DNA of 64,000 nucleotides from Gemmatimonadota bacterium. Its GTDB lineage: Bacteria > Gemmatimonadota > Gemmatimonadetes > Gemmatimonadales > Gemmatimonadaceae. How positions within the stretch are numbered: position 1 is the first letter of the stretch; the number at the start of each line of letters is the position of its first letter. A program made the translations under genes and the position numbers. Shown here piece after piece: positions 8,257-16,767 of the stretch. Under the pieces are notes generated by a model. It was not told the origin of the DNA, ran no database searches, and worked only from the letters and a program-made list of their open reading frames with translations. The stretch lies in the NCBI GenBank assembly GCA_016712265.1, contig JADJRJ010000030.1:248001-312000 (forward strand), in the 5' to 3' direction.

Positions 8257-9224
8257 TGCGTTGGCTCCTCGGGACGGTGTTGGCGGCGAGCCTGGCGCAG
8301 GCTCAGGGTCCACGCACCACGCTGGTGGTCGTGGCCGGTGTGGGGGGCGAGGCGAGGTTCTCCCAGGCGTTTCGCAGCATGACGCAGTCCATGGTGGGCG
8401 CGGCCCGAACCCGGTTCGCCCTGCCGGATTCGCAGGTCTGGGCGTTCACCGAGGACTCGACCATTGGGCGCGGACGCTCGACCAAGGCGAATGTGGAGGG
8501 GGCGCTCACGCGCATCGTCAGCGCCGGGCGTGCCGGCGACCGTCTCGTCGTGATCTTGTTTGGACATGGCAATGCCCAGGCGGATGTGACCCGGTTCAAC
8601 CTCCCGGGGCCGGACATGACGGTGGGGGATTTCGCGCGCGTCCTCGATGGGTATGTGGGGAGCCTCGCCTTTATCAATACGGCAAGCTCCAGTGGGGAGT
8701 TCGTCAAGGCGTTGAGCGGTCCGCGTCGCATCGTGATCACGGCGACGAAGAGCGCGCGCGAGCAGAACGAGACGTTCTTTCCCGGCTTCTTTGTGAAGGC
8801 GCTGGCCGAGGCGGCGGGCGACACCGACAAGGACGGCCGGGTGTCCCTTCTGGAAGCGTTTACCTACGCGCGCCAGGAAGTCGAGCGCAAGTTCGAGCTC
8901 GCCAACCAACTGGCCAGTGAGCACCCCCAGCTGGATGACGACGGCGACGGGACCGGCCGTGGCGATGCCTCGGACAACGCCGCGGATGGCAAGGTGGCGC
9001 GGACCTTCTTTCTGGAGCCGCTCGGTGGGGCGGCGGTGGCGAACGACCCCCGCGCGGCCCGCCTGATCGAGGAGCGACGCACGCTGGAATCGCGCATCGA
9101 TTCGCTCCGGTCGCGGCGCAGCGCCATGAACGAGGCGTCCTACCAGAAAGCGCTGGAACCCCTGCTGATTGAGCTGGCCGAAAAGACGCGCGCCTTGCGG
9201 GCGCTGGAGGTGCGAAAGCCATGA
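8256..9224 (+). CDS. Secreted C13/caspase-fold protein with the nucleophile cysteine replaced
   Basis: A 322-residue protein, started at the ATG overlapping the upstream stop. A signal peptide (MRWLLGTVLAASLAQA) is followed by a Rossmann-like core typical of clan CD peptidases. The catalytic His region is present as LFGHGN (His104). Where legumain-type enzymes show A-C-E-S-G, this protein has A-S-S-S-G (Ser144 in the Cys position), so it is either inactive or uses serine. An EF-hand-like loop (DTDKDGRVSLLE, 189-200) and an acidic HPQLDDDGDG segment probably bind calcium. The C-terminus is a coiled coil (IEERRTLESRIDSLRSRR). Translationally coupled to the TPR-gluzincin gene by an ATGA overlap. 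A scaffold or pseudo-protease role in the locus is inferred. Confidence 0.72.
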   Translation: MRWLLGTVLAASLAQAQGPRTTLVVVAGVGGEARFSQAFRSMTQSMVGAARTRFALPDSQVWAFTEDSTIGRGRSTKANVEGALTRIVSAGRAGDRLVVILFGHGNAQADVTRFNLPGPDMTVGDFARVLDGYVGSLAFINTASSSGEFVKALSGPRRIVITATKSAREQNETFFPGFFVKALAEAAGDTDKDGRVSLLEAFTYARQEVERKFELANQLASEHPQLDDDGDGTGRGDASDNAADGKVARTFFLEPLGGAAVANDPRAARLIEERRTLESRIDSLRSRRSAMNEASYQKALEPLLIELAEKTRALRALEVRKP

Positions 9225-11839
9225 GCTGGCGTCGAGCGGTCTCCGGGCTCGGGGTCGTCGCGGTCCTGGTCATGCCAGTTGCCGCGTGCGGGCAGGAGCG
9301 TGCGCCGCAGAGTGCGGCCCAGCTCTATCGCGCCGGCCAGTACGTCGAGGCGATCCGGGCGGCGGAGTCGGCGGTGGCGTCGGACTCGTCGCACCCGGCG
9401 TCCGTTGTCCTGGTTCGGGCGTTGTCAGAGGTCGGGCGATGGCAGGATGCGACGTTGGTCGGAGAGCGCCTCCAGGGCCGGTCTCCGCTCGTTGGTGCGG
9501 CACTGGCCCTCGAAGTCGGGCGTGCGCACCGTGCCCTGGGCAATGACAAGGCGGCGGGGGAGTGGTTCATCCGCGCGCTCGGCGGGCGCGACTCCCTGAT
9601 GGCGCGATACGAGTTGGCGCAACTGGTGTTTGATGCGGGCCGTCACGACGACGCCATGCGCGTCTTCGACGGGTTCATTGACGTGTACAACAGTCACCGA
9701 CCTCAGCTGACGGCGAACGACCTGCGTGCGGTGGCGCTGTCGGTTCGCATGCTCGGCCGGCGCGACCCGCAGATGTTCAAGGATGCGTTGCGCGCCTTTG
9801 ACCAGGCGATCGCGGCCGATACGATGGAACTCGAGGGGCGCTTGCAGCTGGCGGAGATGCAGCTGGAGAAGTTCACCTTCGATGACGCCCTGCAATCGCT
9901 CAATGCGATCCTCGCTGTAAATCCCAACCACCCGCGCGCCCTGCTGGTGATGGCGCGACTGGACGCGGCCGAAGGCCGATCGACCGGGCCGGCTCGGGTA
10001 GCAAAGAGCCTTGAGGTCAATGCCGTGTCTCCCGAGGCGCACGCCATGGTGGCGATGCAACTCGTGGATATCGAGCGGTACGCCGATGCGGTGAGCGCCG
10101 CGCAGAAGGGGCTTGTGGCGGATAGCGGCGCCCCCGCACCGTGGATCGCGATCGCGGCGGCGCGGCTGTTGGCAGGGGACGAAGCGGCGCACGGTGCGGC
10201 GCTCGCCAGGGCGCGGAAGCGCCTGCCGGGCTCGGCGCGCGCCGAAGTGATGCTCGCCGATGTCATGGCGCGGAACCGACTGTACGCGCAGGCCGCGGCG
10301 TTCGCACGTCAAGGGGTGGAACGCGACTCGTTGTCCGCTCGCGCGCATTCGCTGCTCGGCATCAACGAGATGCGGACCGGCCGTGTCGCCGAGGGGCAGG
10401 CCCACCTGACGCGGTCGTTCGCGCTTGACCCGTATGACGTGTGGGCGCACAACACCCTCAACCTGCTCGACACGTTCAAGGACTACACCGAGATCAAGAC
10501 GCCGCGGTTCGTGGTCCTCGTGGAGACCAAGGATGCTCCGCTGCTTGAGATCTTTGCCGCTCCGCTCGTTGAGGAGGCGTACGATTCGCTGGCCGCGCGG
10601 TATGGTTTTCGGCCGTCTCCCCCCGTGCGCGTGGAGATGTTCCGCAGCAGCGCGGACTTCTCCGTCCGCGCCGTTGGCCTCGGCGGGCTTGGGGCGTTGG
10701 GCGTGAGTTTTGGGAACGTTGTGGCGATGGATTCCCCGGCCGCGCGGCCGGTCGGCGAGTTCAACTGGGGCTCCACGCTCTGGCACGAGCTGACGCACAC
10801 CTTCACCCTGGGCGCGACCGGGAATCGAGTGCCCCGGTGGGTCTCCGAGGGACTGTCGGTCTACGAGGAGCGACGGGCGCGGGCGGGGTGGGGAGCGGAT
10901 ATCACGCCGAGCCTCGTCGCCGCGTGGAAGGCGAAGAAGCTCAATCCGGTGTCGCAGCTCAATAATGGGTTCGTCCGTCCGCGATTTCCGGAGGAGATCG
11001 GGTTGTCGTATGCCCTGGCCTCGTACGTATGCGAGATGCTCGAGGCTGAGTACGGGCTGACGGGTATCCGCACCTTCCTCCAGGCATTCCGGGACGGGAA
11101 GACGGCGAATCAGGCGTTCGAGCAGGTGGCTCGCGTGGGGATCGAGGCATTCGACCAGCGGTTTGATGACTGGTTCCGGAAGCGGTTCGCCAGCGAGTTC
11201 AAGGCGGTGGATTACGTCGTGGCCGGTGAGGGCCGGGAGCAAGTCGTGAAGTGGGAAGGGCCCTTGTTTACCGCGGTGCGGAGCGCGGCGACCGCCATGG
11301 CCGGACAACAGTGGGACGAGGCGATCCGCTTGCTCGACGGGGCGAAGGCCATGTTTCCCGCGTGGGCCGATGAGGGGAGCCCGTACCACCTGCTGAGCGA
11401 GGTGTACCTCAAGCGCGGCGACACGACGGCGGCGATTCGGGAGTTGGCCGCCATCACCAGCCGCAGTGAGACGGCGTTCCAGGAGAACCTTCAGCTGGCA
11501 CGGCTCCTCCGCGCACGTGGCGATGTCCTGGGGGCGGTGGCGGCGATGGAGCGGACCATGTGGATGACGCCGTTCGACGGTGCCGTGCACGATTCGCTGG
11601 CCGTGCTCGCGACCGCGAACCGGATGCACGGCTCGGCGATCCGTGCCCGTCGCGCCTTGGTCGCGCTGCGTCCGACGGATCGGGCCGAGGCGTTGTACCA
11701 ACTGGCGCGCGCGTATGCGGATGGTGGCGAGGTGGCCGCGGCGCGACGCGAGGTGCTCCGCGCGCTGGATCTGGCCCCGAACTTCGAGAAGGCGCAGGAA
11801 CTGCTCCTGTCGCTTCGCACCCCGGAGGGCGCGCGATGA
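9221..11839 (+). CDS. TPR-rich lipoprotein with a gluzincin (peptidase MA-like) domain
   Basis: An 872-residue protein. The N-terminal signal ends in a lipobox (PVAAC). From residue 30 to about 410 the chain consists of helical tetratricopeptide-like repeats (AAQLYRAGQYVEAIRAAESA, AQAAAFARQGVERDSLSARA, HLTRSFALDPYDVWAHNTLN). A zinc-peptidase domain follows, with HExxH as WHELTHTF near residue 522 and a downstream glutamate in RWVSEGLSVYEE, the arrangement of peptidase MA/gluzincin families. More TPR units fill the C-terminus. Both zinc-ligand motifs are intact, so proteolysis in the periplasm is plausible. ATGA overlaps on both sides mark it as a core member of the VWA/MoxR locus. Confidence 0.85.
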   Translation: MSWRRAVSGLGVVAVLVMPVAACGQERAPQSAAQLYRAGQYVEAIRAAESAVASDSSHPASVVLVRALSEVGRWQDATLVGERLQGRSPLVGAALALEVGRAHRALGNDKAAGEWFIRALGGRDSLMARYELAQLVFDAGRHDDAMRVFDGFIDVYNSHRPQLTANDLRAVALSVRMLGRRDPQMFKDALRAFDQAIAADTMELEGRLQLAEMQLEKFTFDDALQSLNAILAVNPNHPRALLVMARLDAAEGRSTGPARVAKSLEVNAVSPEAHAMVAMQLVDIERYADAVSAAQKGLVADSGAPAPWIAIAAARLLAGDEAAHGAALARARKRLPGSARAEVMLADVMARNRLYAQAAAFARQGVERDSLSARAHSLLGINEMRTGRVAEGQAHLTRSFALDPYDVWAHNTLNLLDTFKDYTEIKTPRFVVLVETKDAPLLEIFAAPLVEEAYDSLAARYGFRPSPPVRVEMFRSSADFSVRAVGLGGLGALGVSFGNVVAMDSPAARPVGEFNWGSTLWHELTHTFTLGATGNRVPRWVSEGLSVYEERRARAGWGADITPSLVAAWKAKKLNPVSQLNNGFVRPRFPEEIGLSYALASYVCEMLEAEYGLTGIRTFLQAFRDGKTANQAFEQVARVGIEAFDQRFDDWFRKRFASEFKAVDYVVAGEGREQVVKWEGPLFTAVRSAATAMAGQQWDEAIRLLDGAKAMFPAWADEGSPYHLLSEVYLKRGDTTAAIRELAAITSRSETAFQENLQLARLLRARGDVLGAVAAMERTMWMTPFDGAVHDSLAVLATANRMHGSAIRARRALVALRPTDRAEALYQLARAYADGGEVAAARREVLRALDLAPNFEKAQELLLSLRTPEGAR

Positions 11840-12594
11840 AGACGCGATGGAAACTCGCCGTGTGCCTGGCGGCGCTGATCCCGGTGTTGGCAGTCGGCGC
11901 GCAACGTGGCTTTGGTCGTCGCGGCCGGTCGCCGGGGATGACGCCCAACGAAAATGTGACGTACGACGGCAAGTACACCTTTGTGCGTGTACGGTTTGAA
12001 CCTCTCGGTGGCGGGTGGGACCTCAAGTGGGACCACGACTATCCACGCGCCGAAAACCACTTCATGAAGATCCTGTCCGAGCTGACCACGATCGGCCCGC
12101 ACCTGGATGGCAGCAATATCCTCACGTTCGAGGATCCGGAGATCTTCAAGTACCCCGCCGCGTACGTGTCCGAGCCGGGGTACTGGACCATGAATGAAAC
12201 GGAGTTGGCCGGGGTGCGCGATTACGTGCACAAGGGCGGCTTCTTGATTTTTGACGACTTCACGGGCGATCACTGGTACAACTTCGAGGCCAAGTGGCGT
12301 GAGGCGTTCCCGAACCTCAGGTTGCAGGAACTCACACTGGCCCACCCGATTTTCGATTCGTTTTACCGGATCGAATCGTTGCAGATGCAGCATCCGCAGA
12401 ACGGGGCGCCGGCCACCTTTGTTGGCGCCTACGAGGACAACGATCCCACCAAGCGATTGGTGATGATCGCGAACTACAACAACGACATCGGCGACTACAT
12501 GGAGTTCTCCGATGAGGGCTTCCTGCCGGTGGCCCTGACCAACGAAGCCTACAAGCTGGCCGTCAACTACGTCATGTACGCCATGACGCACTAA
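11836..12594 (+). CDS. DUF4159 domain-containing secreted protein
   Basis: A 252-residue protein starting at the ATG that overlaps the previous stop. A signal peptide (MKTRWKLAVCLAALIPVLAVGA) is followed by a DUF4159-type domain: YTFVRVRFEP near the start, WDHDYPRAENHFMKIL, then the GATase-like core GGFLIFDDFTGDHW and a C-terminal YKLAVNYVMYAMTH. DUF4159 proteins occur next to MoxR, DUF58 and VWA genes in several phyla; their biochemical role is not established. Here the domain is secreted rather than fused to membrane helices. It sits 12 bases upstream of the MoxR gene, so is surely in the same transcript. Confidence 0.88.
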   Translation: MKTRWKLAVCLAALIPVLAVGAQRGFGRRGRSPGMTPNENVTYDGKYTFVRVRFEPLGGGWDLKWDHDYPRAENHFMKILSELTTIGPHLDGSNILTFEDPEIFKYPAAYVSEPGYWTMNETELAGVRDYVHKGGFLIFDDFTGDHWYNFEAKWREAFPNLRLQELTLAHPIFDSFYRIESLQMQHPQNGAPATFVGAYEDNDPTKRLVMIANYNNDIGDYMEFSDEGFLPVALTNEAYKLAVNYVMYAMTH

Positions 12595-12606
12595 CCGGGG
12601 AGACGC

Positions 12607-13644
12607 GTGACAACATCGGCACACGAAGGGATGGCGCTCGAGGCGCCGGACGATATTGCGCTGGCCGATCGCCTGCGCGATGGGCGCGCGGCGGTGATTG
12701 GCGAGCTGCGCAAGCTGATCGTCGGGCAAGAGGCGGTGATCGAGCAGGCACTGACGGCGTTATTCGCCGGCGGCAATTGCCTGATCGTCGGCGTCCCGGG
12801 GCTGGCGAAGACGCTCCTGATCCACACCCTGGCCCAGGTGTTGGACCTGAAGTTCTCGCGGATCCAGTTCACGCCGGATCTGATGCCGAGCGACATCACC
12901 GGCACCGACATCATCCAGGAAGACCCGGAGACGGGGCGTCGGCGGATGGCGTTCGTGCCGGGACCAGTCTTCTCGAACATCGTGCTCGCGGATGAGATCA
13001 ACCGGACCCCGCCCAAGACGCAGTCGGCCATGCTCGAGGCGATGCAGGAACATCGTGTCACGGTACAGGGACGTACCTACACGTTGGAGGAACCCTTCTT
13101 CGTCTTCGCAACGCAAAACCCGATCGAGCTCGAGGGAACGTATCCGCTCCCCGAGGCGCAGCTCGACCGGTTCATGTTCCAGGTGGTGATCGAGTACCTG
13201 AGCGAGAACGAGGAGCTGCAGGTCGTCCAGAGCACGACGTCCATCCAGTCGCACAAGTTCGCGCACGCGATCACGGGCAAGGACATCGTCGCTTTCCAGA
13301 AACTGGTGCGACGCGTACCGGTCGCGGAATCCGTGGCACGGTTTGCCGTGCACCTGGTGCGTGCGACCCGTCCGAGCTCGCCGACCGCCCCGGACTTCAT
13401 CAAGCAGTGGTTGAACTACGGGGCCTCGGTGCGTGCGGCGCAGTATCTCGTGCTGGGCGGCAAAGCCCGGGCGCTGATGCAGGGCCGGTACCACGTGTCG
13501 TTCGAGGACATCATCGCGCTCGCGCCACCCGTGCTCCGGCACCGGTTGCTCCCGAACTTCCATGCGCAGGCGGAGCGGATCACGACGGACCACATCATCG
13601 AGAAGCTCGTGGCGGCGGTCCCGCGGCCGACGGCGAGGCTGTGA
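12607..13644 (+). CDS. MoxR family AAA+ ATPase
   Basis: A 345-residue cytoplasmic ATPase with a GTG start at 12607. The Walker A motif is GVPGLAKT (62-69), Walker B is VLADEI near residue 126, and sensor 1 lies in FVFATQNPIE. The pattern KTQSAMLEAMQEHRVT and LPEAQLDRFMF is diagnostic of the MoxR (AAA_3) family, and a C-terminal lid domain completes a normal-length protein. MoxR ATPases act as chaperones that activate or assemble partner complexes together with VWA proteins, typically encoded next door, as here with DUF58 and BatA-like genes. It is the only ATPase in the locus and probably its energy source on the cytoplasmic side. Confidence 0.95.
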   Translation: MTTSAHEGMALEAPDDIALADRLRDGRAAVIGELRKLIVGQEAVIEQALTALFAGGNCLIVGVPGLAKTLLIHTLAQVLDLKFSRIQFTPDLMPSDITGTDIIQEDPETGRRRMAFVPGPVFSNIVLADEINRTPPKTQSAMLEAMQEHRVTVQGRTYTLEEPFFVFATQNPIELEGTYPLPEAQLDRFMFQVVIEYLSENEELQVVQSTTSIQSHKFAHAITGKDIVAFQKLVRRVPVAESVARFAVHLVRATRPSSPTAPDFIKQWLNYGASVRAAQYLVLGGKARALMQGRYHVSFEDIIALAPPVLRHRLLPNFHAQAERITTDHIIEKLVAAVPRPTARL

Positions 13645-13667
13645 GGGTGAGATGAAACGGCAACGGC

Positions 13668-13761
13668 GCAGCACGGGCAGCACGGGAGGTCAGGGCGGCA
13701 CGCGTCAGGTCGCGCTGGTCGACGCGCGTGCCACCCGTGCCGCTCGTGCTCCTCGTGCTTC
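13668..13761. repeat. Intergenic hairpin built of 9-base GCACG units (copy 1)
   Basis: Two 37-base arms (13668-13704 and 13725-13761) pair imperfectly, with about 28 of 37 positions complementary, around a 20-base loop. Each arm is itself a run of 9-base units beginning GCACG (for example GCACGGGCA, GCACGGGAG; on the other strand GCACGAGGA, GCACGAGCG, GCACGGGTG). It lies in the 135-base spacer between the moxR and DUF58 genes and is the only sizeable gap in that operon. A second copy with the same architecture is at 30408-30500. The role is unknown; mRNA stabilisation or partial termination are possible. Confidence 0.7.
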
Positions 13762-13779
13762 ATCTGTTCCGGTGTCAAC

Positions 13780-14694
13780 ATGACGTCCCCCGTCCGCACC
13801 CTCCCTGGCTCCCAGTTCATCGACCCAAACGTCCTTGGCCGCATCGGGGACCTGGAGTTGATCGCGCGCTGGGTGGTGGAGGGGTTTATCTCGGGGCTCC
13901 ATCGGTCGCCCCACCTGGGGTTCTCGACCGACTTCGCCGAACACCGGCAGTACGTGCCTGGGGATGACATCCGGCACATTGACTGGCGGGTGTACGCCCG
14001 TACCGAGCGGTACTACCTCAAGACGTTTGAGGCGGACACCAACACGAACTTCGTCGTGCTGCTTGACGTGTCGGCGTCGATGGGATTCAAGCATGAGCGG
14101 TTGAGCAAGCTGGAGTACGCCAAGATCCTGGCGGCGTGCCTGCTGTATTTCTCGCATCGACAGCGCGACCGGGTTGGGCTCGTCACGTTCGACGACCAGT
14201 TGCGCGACGTCGTGCCGGCCTCGGCGCGCCATCTGCAGCAATGCCTGCATGGGTTGGAGCGGGCGGTTCCCCTGGGCAAGGGCGACCTGTCGCGACCACT
14301 CTCGCTGATCGCCGAGCAGCAGCGGCGGCGCGGGATGTATCTCCTCCTGTCGGACCTTTATGAGCCGCCGGACAAGGTCATAGATGCCCTCGCTGCGTTG
14401 CGTGACGCCGGGCATGACGTGATGTGCATGCAGGTGCTGGACTCCGCCGAGCGGACCTTCCCGTGGGAGGATGTCACCACCTTTCGCGACGTGGAGAGCG
14501 GCGTCCGTGTGCCCGTGGTTCCCGGGAAATTGCGGCAGGAGTACCTCGCCGCAATCCAATCGCACGTGGCGACGCTCGAGAAGCGGTTGGGAGAACACCG
14601 GGTGGACTACACCCTGGTGGACACCTCGCAGCCGCTGGATCGGGTGTTGTTTGAGTACCTCTTGCGGCGCGAACGCATGCGCACCGTGCGCTGA
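13780..14694 (+). CDS. DUF58 domain-containing protein
   Basis: A 304-residue cytoplasmic protein. The signature DUF58 segment is present (GDDIRHIDWRVYARTERYYLKTFE), as is a degenerate VWA-like MIDAS motif (LLDVSASMGF, D-x-S-x-S). DUF58 proteins accompany MoxR ATPases across bacteria and are thought to be adaptor or substrate proteins in MoxR-VWA complexes. Here the N-terminal membrane helices found in some family members are missing, so it is soluble. Its stop overlaps the start of the BatA-like gene (TGATG). The upstream spacer holds the GCACG hairpin repeat. Confidence 0.93.
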   Translation: MTSPVRTLPGSQFIDPNVLGRIGDLELIARWVVEGFISGLHRSPHLGFSTDFAEHRQYVPGDDIRHIDWRVYARTERYYLKTFEADTNTNFVVLLDVSASMGFKHERLSKLEYAKILAACLLYFSHRQRDRVGLVTFDDQLRDVVPASARHLQQCLHGLERAVPLGKGDLSRPLSLIAEQQRRRGMYLLLSDLYEPPDKVIDALAALRDAGHDVMCMQVLDSAERTFPWEDVTTFRDVESGVRVPVVPGKLRQEYLAAIQSHVATLEKRLGEHRVDYTLVDTSQPLDRVLFEYLLRRERMRTVR

Positions 14695-16757
14695 TGCCCT
14701 TTGCCCTGCTCGCCCCGATCTTCATCGCCGCGATGGCGGCGGTGGTGGTCCCGCTCCTGGTGCACCTGGTGCACAAGGAGAAGCGGGAAGCGATCGCGTT
14801 TCCCTCGCTGATGTTCCTGCGAAAGACGCCCTATCCGTTCAGTGCGCGTCAACGCGTTCGCGACTGGTTGCTCTTCCTGGCGCGCTGCGCCGTTATTGCG
14901 CTGGCGGCGTTCGCCTTCGCGCGCCCCGTGTTCGCGCGGCGGCCGGCGGCCGGGGCCGCGCAAGATGGCGGGACCGAGGTCGTCGTGTTGCTTGATCGCT
15001 CGTTTTCCATGAAGTACGGCACGCGTTGGGCCCGGGCACGCGAAGAGGCCGGCAAGGTCATCGCCGGACTGGGTCGGGCCGATCGGTTGACGCTCATTCC
15101 CTACGATCGACGTGCATCCGCTGTGAACGAGGCGACGGCGAATGCCCAGCAGCTCCGGGCGGCGCTCGATTCCATCGTGACCACCGACGAGGGCACACGC
15201 CTGGCGCCTGCGGTCACGCTGGCCTCGGGCATCCTGAGCGCGACGGAGCTGCCGCAGCGCAAGCTGGTCGTGATCTCTGACCTGCAGCGGACCGGTTGGG
15301 ACCTGACGGACGAGGTCACGATCCCGGTGGGAACCGAAGTGGTTCCGGTGGATGTGTCCGGCACGGTGGTCGACCATGCCGTCCGGGCCGTCGACGTGCG
15401 GCGAGACCCGGGGGGCGATGCGTCCCGCGTCGTGGTGAGCGCCCGGCTGGCGCGGCTCGGCGCGGCGGAGCGTGCGGTGACGGTGCGGCTGGAAGTCGGC
15501 GGGCGGGAGGTCGCGCGTACCACCGTGGACCTGCCAGGTGATGGTGGGGCGAGCGTGGCGTTTCCGCCGATTCCGGTGCCAACCCGGCCGACGCCGGCTC
15601 GCGTCGTGATTGGTGGGGATGAACTGCCCGGAGACGACACCTTTCATTTCCTGTTGTCGCGACCGCCGACGCTTCCCGTGCTGGTCGTGGAACACCGCGA
15701 CGCGCAGCCAGAGCGCGGCGTGTTTCTCGCGCGTGCCCTGGAGATTGGTGATGCCCCGGCCTTTGACGCCACCGTGCGACGGAGTGATCGCGTGACGGCC
15801 GCCGACCTCTCGAACGCGAAGGTGGTCATCCTCGCGGATGCCGGGGTGCCCGCGGGGGTAGGTGGGGCGCGCTTGGTGTCGTTCGTGCGGGACGGGGGTG
15901 GCCTGATAACCGCGTTAGGCGAGCGCACCTCGGATCGCAGCTGGCCGACGGAGGCGCGTGTGCTGGTTCCCGGTCGGATCACCCAGCCGACAGATCGATT
16001 GGGACAACGCGGGGCGGTGCTGGGATCCGTGGATCGCGGCCATTCTGCCCTGGCGGTATTTGGTGGTGCCAGGTCCGGCGACCTCTCCGCCGCCCGCTTC
16101 TTTCGATACCGTGCGATTGATACGACGGACGGAGTGCTGGCTCGGTTCGACGACGGCGGGGTCGCCCTCACGGAGCACGCGGTCGGCGCGGGGCGCGTGC
16201 TGACCTGGGCCTCCGGTCTGGATGGCTACTGGAACGACCTGCCGAGGCAGCCCGTTTTCCTGCCGTTCGTGCACCAGCTTGTCCGATACGCGGCGAACTA
16301 CCACGATCGCCGCCGGGCCTATGCCGTGGGTGAGGCCATCGCTCCGCGCGACTTGTCTGGTAGGTCGGAGGGGGCGACGCGATGGGCGGTGAAGGCGCCC
16401 TCCGGCCAGCGGTTGGCTGTCGGCGGGGACGGAGCGCTTCCGACGCTGGAACTGCGCGAGGCCGGGATCTTCGAGGTGCGTCCCTCCGGGAGCCCAGGCG
16501 CGGAGCCCATCCTCGTCGCGGCCAACGTCGCGCCCGCCGAACTCGACTTCGCCACGTTTGATCCCCTGCGGCTCGTGACGGCGCTGACGCCGGCGGCCGT
16601 GTCGGCGGATGAATCCGCGGATCCCACGGTTGCCTTGAGTGAGCGCGAGCAGCGACAATCCGTGTGGTGGTACGTGCTGGCGGTGGCCGCGGTGATCCTT
16701 GCAGTGGAAGGTGTCCTGGCGCGGCGGGCGAGCGTCAATCGATTGGAACCCGTCTAG
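14694..16757 (+). CDS. BatA-like membrane protein with VWA domain
   Basis: A 687-residue protein. The N-terminus has the BatA/aerotolerance-regulator signature: a first helix (LLAPIFIAAMAAVVVPLLVH) followed by LVHKEKREAIAFPSLMFLR, then a second helix (WLLFLARCAVIALAAFAFAR). A VWA domain begins with DRSFS near residue 101 (MIDAS DxSxS). A middle periplasmic region resembles CARDB/GATase-like folds (VVILADAGVPAGVGGARLV), and a C-terminal helix (WWYVLAVAAVILAVEGVLA) closes the chain. It is the third VWA-type protein in the locus. It is probably the inner-membrane partner of the MoxR ATPase and DUF58 protein, with its large sensor or scaffold region in the periplasm. Confidence 0.88.
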   Translation: MPFALLAPIFIAAMAAVVVPLLVHLVHKEKREAIAFPSLMFLRKTPYPFSARQRVRDWLLFLARCAVIALAAFAFARPVFARRPAAGAAQDGGTEVVVLLDRSFSMKYGTRWARAREEAGKVIAGLGRADRLTLIPYDRRASAVNEATANAQQLRAALDSIVTTDEGTRLAPAVTLASGILSATELPQRKLVVISDLQRTGWDLTDEVTIPVGTEVVPVDVSGTVVDHAVRAVDVRRDPGGDASRVVVSARLARLGAAERAVTVRLEVGGREVARTTVDLPGDGGASVAFPPIPVPTRPTPARVVIGGDELPGDDTFHFLLSRPPTLPVLVVEHRDAQPERGVFLARALEIGDAPAFDATVRRSDRVTAADLSNAKVVILADAGVPAGVGGARLVSFVRDGGGLITALGERTSDRSWPTEARVLVPGRITQPTDRLGQRGAVLGSVDRGHSALAVFGGARSGDLSAARFFRYRAIDTTDGVLARFDDGGVALTEHAVGAGRVLTWASGLDGYWNDLPRQPVFLPFVHQLVRYAANYHDRRRAYAVGEAIAPRDLSGRSEGATRWAVKAPSGQRLAVGGDGALPTLELREAGIFEVRPSGSPGAEPILVAANVAPAELDFATFDPLRLVTALTPAAVSADESADPTVALSEREQRQSVWWYVLAVAAVILAVEGVLARRASVNRLEPV

Positions 16758-16767
16758 GAGGGTGTCC

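Noticed and set aside
13652..13783. 43-codon frame with its own ATG in the spacer between the moxR and DUF58 genes
   Set aside because: It only reads through the GCACG hairpin repeat, giving an Arg/Thr/Ala-rich product, and has no convincing ribosome-binding site.
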